64,000 nucleotides of DNA from Dactylonectria macrodidyma (taxonomy: Eukaryota > Ascomycota > Sordariomycetes > Hypocreales > Nectriaceae), in assembly GCA_020744425.1 (NCBI GenBank), contig JAGMUV010000047.1, positions 225,488 through 289,487 on the forward strand, written 5' to 3'. Positions 1 through 10,900 of this stretch are shown piece by piece (positions within the stretch are counted from its first letter, which is position 1; each line of letters starts with the position of its first letter). The notes beneath the pieces were generated by a model. The model saw only the letters and a list, made by a program, of their open reading frames with translations. It had not been told where the DNA came from and did not search any database. Position numbers and translations under genes: made by a program.

Positions 1-3000
1 TTCACCCTATCTTTGGTACCGTATACCCGCAAGGCATTGGAAAACCTCGCGACCTGTCGATCGTCTAGCTTTGCCTGCACACGGGTGGACAGGAGCTTCC
101 AGGACTCCATAGATAGTTGGAGCAGCCGCAGTTCCCCGAGAGCTGTGCCAAATGCCTCCTGATCGTCGCCGCGCTGCCTATGAACAACCCTCAAGAAAAC
201 TGATTTATCGAAGCGCCTATACGCGTTCCTGCCCTTGATCTCTACTCCCTGCACCTCTTTATCATAATAAAGCGGCTTCTGCAGCACAGGGGGGAGTTGA
301 AAGAAGTCGCCAACTAACAGGATGTTCAGGCCGCCAAAGAACTCCTCATTCCTATTCGGGAACGCCTCTCGGAGACGGTCATCGATCCAAGATAGCTGAC
401 GCAGTCCTAGCATGCTCTTCTCGTCAATGATCAGATACTTGATATCTTTAAGCTTCTTCTGGAGCTGGGCCTTATCAATGGCTGAGAGAGGCTTGAAGTC
501 CTTATTAATTGGCAGGTGCAACAGGGAATGCAAGGTAGTGCCCGAAATCTGATTTCCCGCGACGCCCGTGGGTGCGGCACGCCAGACGGGCGTCCCTCTC
601 CCGCCCGTCGCGGCTTGAAGGTGCGCGGAGAGCAGGTTGATGAGGTATGACTTGCCAGTGCCGCCTCCCCCATCTACATGGAGTAACAACTGGGAAGGAA
701 CCCCTGTCAGGAAGTGGCCCATCACCGTGTCGTACACTAGGCGCTGATCTCGATTTAGGGAATCGCGAGCTTCTAAGGGCTGATGGTCCACGTCGAGATT
801 CCAGGGGTTTTCCGCTTTGCGTTGCTTCCAGTAGTCGCTGTTGAGAATGCCATCATCGGTATACCGCCCAACATGAGGGGTCCAATCGTAATTGATGTCA
901 ATGTCTCGGCGGCCGAGGATGTCGATGTCCTCTTCCTCCAGTGGGCGGTCAGGTAGCATGCGGGCGAGTTCATGCCAATCCTCCTCCGCGATGGGCTCCT
1001 CATGGGCCTCAAGCTCAAACTCATCGTCCTCTGCCGTCAATTCATCCGTATCTGGCTCTCCATAATGATCGTCCGCATGGGTATCGTGGAGCTGTCTGCA
1101 GCGCATGTACCCGGCTGTGAAAGAATCGAACCGCTGGCCACCCACAACGAGCAACTCTTCTGGAAAGCGATGTGGATGAACCATCATCAATTTAACACGG
1201 CAGAAGTCGTTAAACTGGGGAGAAGCCTCCATGGACTTGTATCGAGGGAAGTAAGCTAGGACCCTTTGCTTCGCGTTAGCAGCGAGTTTCCTCCACGTCT
1301 TGAGATTGTACGATTGCAGGTACTCGAGGTAGGTTACATCCTCATGCTGGTCATTTCGCTCCAGATATTTTCTATAGCTGCCGATAGTCTCATTGACATC
1401 TTCATCGACGCGATACGAACGTGCATGTTGCTCCAACGGACGGCAATCGACAGAGACAACCATCCGTGTGCCTTCCTGCAGAGGGATGTTAAGCAGAAGG
1501 TGGGAAATCTCCTGCGCCGAGTAATCCCTCTCAGCAATCAGCTTATTCATAAGGCGAGAGGAGAAGGATAATAAGGGCTGGAGGTGTGCTGTATGCGGCA
1601 AGACCTGATCTGCAAGTTTGCAGTAAGGCTCAGTCTTCTTCTCAGATTTGCTGCAATACTTCGCAGCGTACGTAATAACCGCCTGTAAGCTGGTGCAAGG
1701 AGATATGTCGATATTGGCTAGCCAGCCTAGGATGATAGCAGGATTGAAGTGGTTCATGAGGCTGTCGTTCCGCGCTGCCTCGAAGATGTGGTACGACCTT
1801 CCTTCCTTCCTGATAACTGCAGCCAGCTCCCGCAAGGCACGAGGGAAGTCAAAACGACACTCCCTCTCTGGATTGGCCGCGTTGGCCGCCTCGATGTCTG
1901 CAGCAGCACCCTCCATATCCCTCGCGATGTCACCAGTTCTCTTCCTCACACGCAAGCAGTATGTGGTGTTGCACTTGTGGCGCTGGCAACGGTTGACAAT
2001 TTGCGAGAGCCGCAGGAATGTCATCTCTATGCTTAGGGGATCTACGCTCAGCGGATTACCCTCACCCTGAGGCATAGTCCTACTCGGCTCAGGGTTAATG
2101 GCAGTGACGTGGAATCCCCACGTGCGTGCAAAAACATCACGAGCGGCTTCGTCCTCCATGTCGGCTCCAGGGCAATTTTCCATCCAGTACAGGCCGTGGT
2201 TGTGTGGACTCCCACGCCCTTGCCATTCATAACGATCCCAGTAATCCGTGATGCTAAACTTCTTGCTTAGCACGATATCCCGAAAGAGGCAGTATCGGCG
2301 GTAGAAGTGGAAAGCAGCAATGTGAGGGTTCTGCCGCAATAGGCGGCGCGATAGAGCCATCCTCTCCGGCTCGGTGGCGGCTAGCCAGTCGTCATACTGG
2401 GGCATGTGCTGGTAGAGACTCCGCCAGTGTAAATCTGCCGGGCTAAACGTGATGAATGCACCAGGACAACCAAGGTTATAGGCGTAGGCCTCGAGGTCGT
2501 GCCTCTTTTTGTTCCAGAATGGACGCGTACCGCGAATAGACACCGCATGCCTTGTGATCGAGTTGATCAGCGCCTGCGCCTCGGGGTCCTCGCTGTGTTC
2601 GAGCGCCTGAATAAGTTGCTCTCGCGTCAGCGGCTGCTGTCTCCCATCATGTTGCTTCACGAAGAATCTGGATCGTGAACGTGCTTGTGACCGCATTAGC
2701 GTGTTGAAGGCGACGAAGCGGAAGGTCGGGTGGCGTGCAAAACGCCCGTCGTGCCAGCGCATCGCGTGCTCGATGTAATCCTTATAATCAATGGAGCGCA
2801 ATCGGGGTTCAACAAAGTCGGCTCTACCGTCAGGAAAGAGGCAGGGAAATGCCAAGGAGAGTAGGGCATGAGAGCGATTGAACTCATTAATGGGTGTGTG
2901 TCGTATATTCGGGAGCTGCAGCTCGTGTTGTGCCTGCGCCTGGAAGCTTGTGGAAAGCCCTGAATCAGCGCCTGATTCTCCGGAGAGAATAGACCGCAGA

Positions 3001-4992
3001 GCATCGAGCTCCGTGTCCTTAGCCAACAGGTCCGGCACCGCAGCCTCGTCCTCCAGGTCAGGCTCTGCCTCCTGATCTTCCTCGGGTGAGTCGGGTCCAA
3101 CGTCGGCAGCCTCCACCTGACTCTGGGGGATAGCATCCAGGACATTACCATCTTGGGGCAATTGATTCAGCCGCTCTTCGTCGATGGCGACGCATCGATA
3201 GCCAGGATGATGGCGGCGGAGGTAGTCTAGCCATATGACAACCGGCTGGCGGCGCACGCGGAACTGGCGGGTGAATTGCCGGCTAAGATTTGCGTGGGAC
3301 GACGTATTTGCAGGACGTAGTAATACAATGTTCAACTCCCGCGGCAGAAGCGGGAGCTGGTTGTACACTAAGCCAACCTCGCGGAGAAAGTGAACCAGGT
3401 GCCCCCGATACTTGTACTGCTGCCCTCGCACAAGCATAATGTTCACATGGATGTGAACACGAGCAATCAAAGACTCTTCGGTAGGCGTAAGCTGAGGCAA
3501 TCGGGTCGGTATAGGGCCAAAGTCGAGCTGATTGTCCGCAGAGAAGAAATATGGCTCGTCGGGCTGGCGCTTCTCATCCCTCCGATAACAACGCGCACAA
3601 ATGCCATCGCAATCGATCTTCATCTGGAACCAACTCTCTTGGCATCGACTGCAAAACTGCATTTGGTCATTGTCCAGCTCTGTCCAGAACTCGCGGAGGA
3701 TGGCCTTGTCGCGACCAGTCAAGGCGCAAGCTTCCAGATCTCCATTCCACACCGGGTCTTGTGCGTGGAATACCGCCGACTCTTCAGGTGGAATCCTCAC
3801 CGGACTCCGAATACGTCGTGACGGCCTCAACGATCGAGTTTGCCTTCGAGATCGTTTCGGCCGCCCTCCTGTACCAGGAGCCGGGCCACGGCGACCAGTC
3901 CTCGGCCGTGCAGAAGGCGGCCGTGAGCGACGACGAACAGGGCTTTCATCCACGGAGTCGTTACCGTCGCTCTCGTCTTCGTCCCCTGGGTCGGAGTCAC
4001 ACTCTACCCCTATTTGCTCCAGGTACCTGCGTGGCCGAACGGGCGAAAGCAACAGGTTGAAATAGTCCTCGGCGTCAATATCGGACTCCGAGAACTGGCC
4101 CCAGTCATCTCCTTCCTTGATTGTCCCATCCCCATCCGGAAGCCCACTCGGCCGCTGTCGATCTTGGCTGGCATCTACATTCTGTGGTTAGCCCGAAGTA
4201 CTGCGACCATTAAGTAAGAATATCTGCCCCAGGCCCCTCCGAACCTTTAAACGCGCCGAGTTGAGATATTGAGGGAGTCAGTGACACAGTCTCCCCTGCA
4301 CGGCGTCGTGAACGATGGCCGCGCTGGATAGCAGCCCGCTTGGCCCTTGCGCCGGCCATGGAGGAATCGTCCTCTGAGTCTCTCCCGCACTTGAGGAATC
4401 TAGGAGCCAAGTCAGGGTGACCTATATGAGACGTGCTGCTTCGGATAGTAGACGGATCAGAATGTGAGGCGGTTAGTAGTGTCGTCGGCTGCACAGGAGG
4501 TGAGCGAGCTATTGTACGGAAGAGCCGCGAGCTTTGTTGGGTTGGTGGAATTGGCGTCCCCAACACTACACGCGGCTGGCTAATCGACGCCCCGGATAAC
4601 GTCTTCGCTGTATGACATTGCCGTAGCCTCTCTGGCGACGTAGGCTGGGTTCCGAATCTGTCGTTAAGGGGCGATAGGCCAGCATCTTCTTCAGTTCTCT
4701 TCAGAGCGGGACTCTCAGTTGAAGAAGGACCGACGGCGAGGTTTCTTAATGTCAGGATCGCGCCTTTAGATCTGGAACGCTTCACTTAGTTAGTGTTGAA
4801 TGTCTTGCGGAGTGGGGAGACAGAGCTGACATGAGAATTGCACTGACTACGACATTCCAGGCAGTTCTTGGTGTTCCCAGCAGATTTCCGTTTGCTGACG
4901 AAGCCAGCCGCCGGTTTCTTCTCGCCACAGCGAGCACAGACAATGGACATTAAGTCATCTTGAAGCCCTTGAGGAGTAGACTTCGGATGCAT
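1..4992 (-). CDS. Helitron 2 Rep-helicase protein (partial at left edge)
   Basis: Read leftward from an ATG at 4992, this encodes a Helitron RepHel protein whose C-terminal end lies beyond base 1. Visible in order: a Cys4 zinc finger (CARC...CLEC, about 4940-4850), a Pro/Ser-rich linker holding VVLGTPIP as in Helitron 1, an acidic-then-basic stretch with GRPKRSRR, a second zinc finger (CSRC...CARC, 3680-3590), the HUH-like Rep motif SPHNHGLYW (2190-2215), the Y2 motif YAAKYCSKSEKK (1634-1671), Walker A GGGGTGKS (about 640-670) and Walker B IIDEKSM (408-425). One frame is open from about 4180 to the edge. The 5' part has stops at 4786-4788 and 4210-4212; each is followed by a CTAAC...AG sequence, so two small introns are likely rather than decay. 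It rolls and replicates by single-strand nicking (family knowledge). It is clearly diverged from Helitron 1. Confidence 0.85.
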
Positions 4993-5783
4993 TACTCAAT
5001 GACGCAAGACGTGAAGATGCGTTGAGTGAACGAAGTTTCCATGCCAAGCGAAATTCCGAGTAAACAAACCAGGGGGACTGCTAGCTGGCAGGCTAGGCCC
5101 ACTTTTTATGAGCCGTCGTCCAGTTGCTCCTCGTTTTGTGGCCGTCCATATAAAATTTAAACCAATCAGAGCCCGGGAAACTTATTAATCCCTGTCTGCA
5201 CCGAACCCTGCCTCTGGAGTCGGAAACGTGAGTAAGTGGCCCACAAGCCCGGTCTGGCGTGCACCTCGCTAAAAGTTCGTCGGGGTCGGTTCTGGCTCCG
5301 AGAGAGTTGCCTTCATGTTGTCGCTGCTGGCTGCCGATCAGCCACTGGGTTCCTCCGTCCCATGTCGCATCAGTGCAAAAGTCAAAGCGCGGTGGGGGAA
5401 ATGCTAGCCATCCGATTGGATTTGAGGGGAGCTCCGGGGTAAGTGAGGTGTCATGCGCGCAACCAGACTAACACGATACTGCTTAGCGACGATTCCTCGT
5501 TTGTCACCCTGCAACTGTCTGTCCCCTAACGACTCAGCGTAATGCCGGACTCTCCGTAGCGGGTAATCTTATTCGCAGCCATCTGATATGCTGGCAAACG
5601 CCACATAAAGGTTCCGTAGTCTAGCTTTTTAAAGCATGTGCGTGACAATAACTCTGCCAGAGCTGTCAAACCCCTTTCTCGCCTGACAACACAACTCAAC
5701 AGCAATCTACATATACAGCTCACCCCTCTCTGCCCTCTCAATTATCGCGACCCTCGCCAGTCGCTGGCCTCCTCATATTAGAG
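4993..5783. promoter_or_regulatory. divergent intergenic region between Helitron 2 and the CFEM gene
   Basis: No gene is supported here. A CCAATCAGA box (CBF/HAP-type) lies at 5162-5170, about 170 bases upstream of the Helitron 2 start. The last 120 bases before 5784 are rich in C and T with CAA-type start contexts, as in many fungal promoters, and probably drive the CFEM receptor gene. No TATA box convinces me. Confidence 0.35.
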
Positions 5784-7293
5784 ATGAAAGCCCTTTGGCT
5801 ACTCTCCGTGCGGGGTTGCCTCCTGGCACTCGCACAGACCGCATCAGCATCACCATCTGTGCTTACTAGGATGCCCGATTGCGCGGTAAGTTTGTCATGT
5901 CCAAGAGACACCAACTCATCGAACCTTGCTCAATTTCCACCCCCTTCAGGTCCAGTGTTTTACTACCGCCATGGCCAACTCGACATGCAAGGATACGGAC
6001 CAAGGATGTCTTTGCTCCAACCAAGCCTTCCAGATGGAGGCGGCGGGTTGCATAACAAAGAGCTGCACTGTGAAGGAATCTCTCAGTATGTCGCCTGAAC
6101 GATTTCCATTGTATGCCGACTAACTTCCCTCAAGTTGCCACGAATTCAAGCCAGACCAGCTGCGGTGCGCCCGTCCGCGACAATTCGCGGGGAGCTTTTG
6201 TACAGGCTATCGCACTCGCAATCATCTCTGCGCTTTTCGTGCTCCAGAGATTCTCTGCCAAGATTTTCTGGGGCGCCCCGATCTGGCTCGACGACTGGTT
6301 CATCCTCCTCAGCTACCTAACATGCTTCATTAACATGTTCTTTATGGTCTGTGGCACCATACCCCACGGGCTCGGCCGAGACATATGGACCCTATCCCCC
6401 GCCGACATAACTACATTTGGCATATATTTATATGCTGGAGGCTTTGCCTATATGGCAACGCTCCCATTGCTAAAGCTTTCTCTGCTTTTCTTTTACCTCC
6501 GCATCTTCCCAACTCAAACTGTCCGCCGGGTCCTATGGGGCACCGTCATACTTAATGCTGTATCTGGTATTGCGTTTTGTCTTGCTTTTGGTTTCCAATG
6601 CCAGCCTGTCAGCTACTTCTGGAATCAGTGGGATGGTGAACATCAAGGGCACTGCGCCAATTCAAATGCCATAGTTTGGAGTCATGCAGCTGTGGGCATT
6701 GCCATTGATATCTGGATGTTGATAGTCCCTCTATCACAGTTGAAGGCTTTGAACTTGGACTGGAAAAAGAAGGTTGGAGTTGGCATTATGTTTTGCGTTG
6801 GGACCTTGTAGGTTTCTCCCCATCACTCTTCCAAGAATCAATCTAACCCGGTTCTAGTGTGACGATTATCAGCATTATTCGCCTACACTCCCTTATTCGA
6901 TTTACACTACATGTTCCCAACCCTACTCAGGGCTCCCTCAGCATCACTACATGGTCTATTATAGAGATGAACATCGGAATTATATGCGCCTGCCTGCCAT
7001 CTCTGAGGATACTCCTCGCCCGGCTGTTTCCGAGGATTTTGGGTACCTCTAATCAACACCCCTCTGGTCAGACCGGAAGAGACGAGGCTGGCAAGTCAAG
7101 TAACAGGAGCAGGGTTTTGGGGTCTGACACGCGGACAACTGTATACGCGAAGGGCTTTCAGCAGCGAACGGGCGCTGAAGGAATCATCTGTCAGAGGGAG
7201 TATGCTATTGAGTTCGGGGATAACGATGAGACACATTTGGTCTCGATGACAGATCTCGACCGGGGGAGCTCAAGGTCTAATGTCTCATTATAA
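5784..7293 (+). CDS. CFEM-domain, Pth11-like seven-helix membrane protein
   Basis: Predicted 448-aa plasma-membrane receptor-like protein. I model four exons: 5784-5885, 5950-6085, 6135-6807, 6858-7293; all introns are GT..AG, 49-64 bases, two with CTAAC-type branch sites, and phases agree. An N-terminal signal peptide is followed by a CFEM domain with the eight expected cysteines (residues 33, 37, 47, 54, 56, 68, 73, 89), then about seven hydrophobic helices with the fungal rhodopsin-like features WLDDWF, a long helix pair and a KLSLLFFYLRIF segment, then a polar cytoplasmic tail. This is the layout of the Pth11 receptor class, which senses surfaces or nutrients in several fungi. It appears intact and is the only ordinary-looking host gene on the left side, flanked by divergent Helitrons. 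Ligand and role are not readable from sequence. Confidence 0.87.
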
Positions 7294-7333
7294 TTCAGCC
7301 CGAAGGGCGTTTTTTCAGCCCGAAGGGCGTTTT
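7294..7333 (+). repeat. 20-bp perfect tandem duplication with hairpin core
   Basis: The unit TTCAGCCCGAAGGGCGTTTT occurs twice, head to tail, starting on the base after the stop codon of the CFEM gene. Each unit contains the hairpin GCCC-GAA-GGGC. The reverse complement of its core (CCCTTCGGGCTG) is found at 13253-13264, past the end of the Helitron 1 gene. It may mark a Helitron end or be an unrelated insertion scar. Confidence 0.8.
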
Positions 7334-7903
7334 ACTCAGTCAGAAAGAATTGAGCATAAAACCTCCTCTGATTGGCTAATTGGCCTGGCCTGTACTCAAC
7401 TCGTGCGCGAATTGGTCGACCGTTAACGCCACCAAATGAAGGCATCGCCACAAACCACCCCCTGAGCGTTGACTAGGTAACTCGCTAGCTTGGCAAACTC
7501 TCCAAGAGCTTTCAGTTCTTCTTTACTTCAATGCAATCAATTTGTTGGGTTACTAAGCACGATCCTCACTGAATAACCCCCGTGCCCCTTACTCCTTACA
7601 CTAACCTACGTAGCAGCTGCTTCCCTTTTCTGTCGAATCTATCAAACTCATCAGGTTGCTAACAGTATCTAGGTTCACATATTACCTCCGCAGCCAGCCT
7701 ACGTCTGAAGATTCCCCGGTTACTCTGCCTCCGGAAAGCAGTGCAGTTTACTTCCTGAACATTCAGACGTGATCTAACTACCTCAAAGACAGCCTCCCCA
7801 TCGAGATCTATCACGGTATTAGACGTAAGCCGTCACAAACCCTCCCTGCCCGAGCGATATACAGCAGTCTAGGTGGGTAAGAGGTGGATACATATACGGC
7901 CAG
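7334..7903. promoter_or_regulatory. upstream region of Helitron 1
   Basis: There is no supported gene. A reversed CCAAT box, TCTGATTGG at 7367-7375, with a second ATTGG at 7379, could serve the Helitron gene about 530 bases downstream. The Helitron 5' terminus (a TC dinucleotide) must lie somewhere here but cannot be singled out. Confidence 0.3.
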
Positions 7904-10900
7904 ATGGAGGACGATATACCCCAGGCAGTTCGAATCTGCCACACCTGCAAGCAAGACCTGCCCGAAGTCGAATTTCGAAGCGTCAAGGACCCTAGGAAGT
8001 TTACAGGAGACTGTGCTAGCTGTAGGGCACGCCGAAGGGAACGTGTAGCTGAATCCCGAGCCGCCGTTGCCGCCATGCGGAATATCGCCTTGAGACTATC
8101 GCCACGCAGAGCCACAAAAAGGACCGATTCTCTAGCTAACCTGACGCCTCCAAGGCGGACTGAGCCAACGCCTGCGTCTGTGCACGGCTTACAACCTCCT
8201 GCCGCGCCTGCTTTATTCCGTCGCCTGGCGCCCACACTCCAGGGACTGCCTAGACCTCTGCTGGGGCCATCTACCCCAAGCGCGGTAGAGGGGCCTTCCC
8301 CTATCACTCCTACCCTTAGCCTGCCAACAGTAGTTCTGGGCACGCCGATTCCTCAAACGCCAATTCCTCAAACGCCAATTCCTCAAACGCCAATTCCTCA
8401 AGGCACTTTTCCAACGGCTCATGTTGTGTTAGGCACGCCTATACCACAGGAATCATTCCCTGCCACACCTTCATTACTGCCACAGGGTCATTGCCGCGGC
8501 CGTTATACACGTCAAGGCACCTTTAACCCACGGCCACGGCCAGTGCCTCAAGAGCGACAGTTTGATCAGATCGTTGATCCACCTTTTACAGGGGACCTTA
8601 ACTTGCCTGCCCTTAGTGAGGAGGATCAGGCCCTTGTGCGGGAGTTCTATACCGCCCTGGATGACGAGAAGATGCATAGTTGCATTCGCTGCCGGGAGCA
8701 CTGGTTCGAAATGAAGAGAAATAGCTTGAAAATCTGCAGCCGCTGCATTAGTCGAGACAGGGAGAGAACCCCTAACGAGCCCTACTTCTTTAGCGCTGCG
8801 AATAACCTTGACTTCGGGGAAGTCCCCGGTAATCTACCTGGCTTAACAATGGTTGAGGAGATGCTGATTGCTAGGGTTCACGTACACGTGAAGGTCCTAC
8901 AGGTACGTGGCGCTCAATATAAATACCGCGGCCACGTTGTCCACTTTCTTCGTAACGTTGGTAGGCTATTTGAAGAGCTCCCAGTCCTACCTGAAGAGCT
9001 AGATGTCGTACTCCTGCGGCCTCCTAATATGGAGGGCGACCCTCACTTCCAGCAGCAGTTTGCTCGCGATTTCCGGGTACGCCGCTCATGCCTGTTGACC
9101 TGGCTCCATTACCTACAGCGCCACCACCCGGGCTATCGCGATATCGTTGTGAGGCAGGATCGCTTGCAACGGCTTCCTCTTGACGACAGCATAGTTGCTT
9201 CCATTGCTTGCCAAGTGGCTGACATACCTGACGGCGAGGTCCCCCAAGGCCCCGTTGAGGAGGCTGTAGAAGAGGATCCTAGCGATGCAGACGCATCGGC
9301 GATCCCGAATTTGCAGGTTACCGATACCGAATTAAACGCCCTGCAGTCCCGATTCCTTCATGGTACCCCTGACCCTGAGCGTATGGCCGATCTTGAGCAT
9401 ATGCAGCCTAGCGCGCAGGCTCAACACCAGATGCCACTACCTTCCATTCGCAGGACTCCTATCAACGAATTCAACCGCTCCCAGCCGCTGTTAACGCTCG
9501 CGTTCCCTACCCTCTACCCTGACGGCAAGGCGGACTTCGTGGAGCCTCGCCTACGGAGCATCACGTACCAGGACTACCTTGCCCATGCGATGAGATGGCA
9601 AGACGGACGTTTTGCCCGCCATAAGACGTGGCCTTTCGTCGCCCTCAACACGCTGTTACGTGCGCAGGTCAGAAAGCGAAGCAACTACTTAGTCAAGCAA
9701 CACGAAGGCCGCCGTCAACCTCTTACGCGCGCTGACATAGAGGAAGCGATGGCTAAGCCTGACGAGCCAGAGGCTCAGGCCCTGATCCAGTCGATCACAC
9801 GCCAAGCCGCCGTAATCAGGGGCACCCGTCCATATTGGTATAAGCAAAGGAAGGAATTGGAGGCATATGCCTATAATCTAGGCAGGCCTGGCCTTTTCAT
9901 TACTGCAAGTGCGGCTGATTACCACTGGGAGTCCCTATATCGTCATATGCCTCGATTCCAAGAGTGGAAAGCAGCTCCTGAGGCGGCGCGGATGGCCCTG
10001 TCCCGGCAATTACTGAGAGACAACGCCCACATTGCCGCTTATCACTTCCATAAGCGTTATATGCTCTTTAGGACTATTGTCCTGAAGCAGAAGTTTAACC
10101 TAACGGACTTTTGGGGTCGCTACGAGTGGCAGGGCAGGGGTTCCAGTCACCACCATGGCCTATATTGGCTAAGTGGTCACCCAGACCTAGATCCTGATAA
10201 TGGTCAGTCCCGGGAGCGATTCGCCCGAATCTGGGGATATCACGCATCTGCTGTGAACCCAGAGCCTCAGCGGGTACAGGCGCCTGGGGAAGGGAATCCC
10301 CTGATCAATAATCTATTGGGGCATCCCCTTACAGTTCAGTTCCTATCAATGGTAGTCAACCGCGTGCAGCGCCACCGCTGCAACAACTACTGTATGCAGC
10401 TCAACAAGCATACCAAGCAGGTAGAGTGCCGCTTTGGGTTTCCTCACGGGCAGCGCATACTAGCCTCCCTTGAAAAGGTTCCTCATTCTAAGCACTGGAG
10501 CTTCAGGGGCGAGCGGAACGATAGCCAGATTAACCACTACAACCGCTTGCTTACGGTTGCGTGGCTAGCCAATACAGATGTCTCGCCCTGCACGAGCCTA
10601 CAGCAGGTGATCGATTACGCAGCCAAATACTGCTCCAAGTCGGAAAAGAAAAGTGAGTCTTTTGCCCAGATTGGGAAAGCTCTGATGCCCCAGGTCAAGG
10701 ACCATAACCCCCTTATTTCCTTCACGTCAAAGCTCCTAAATCAGTTGGTTGCTGAGCGGGATTACTCAAAGCAGGAGGTTTGCCACTTGCTCCTCGGCCT
10801 GCCGTTACAGGAGGGCTCACGAACCTGCCTATATGTTGACTGCCGTCATCCTGACAGGCATTCCCACTCCCTACATATAGACGGCGATGAGGTTGATGAG

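Noticed and set aside
8342..8401. CRISPR-like short repeats
   Set aside because: 15-bp units are directly adjacent without spacers and are coding; the organism is a eukaryote.
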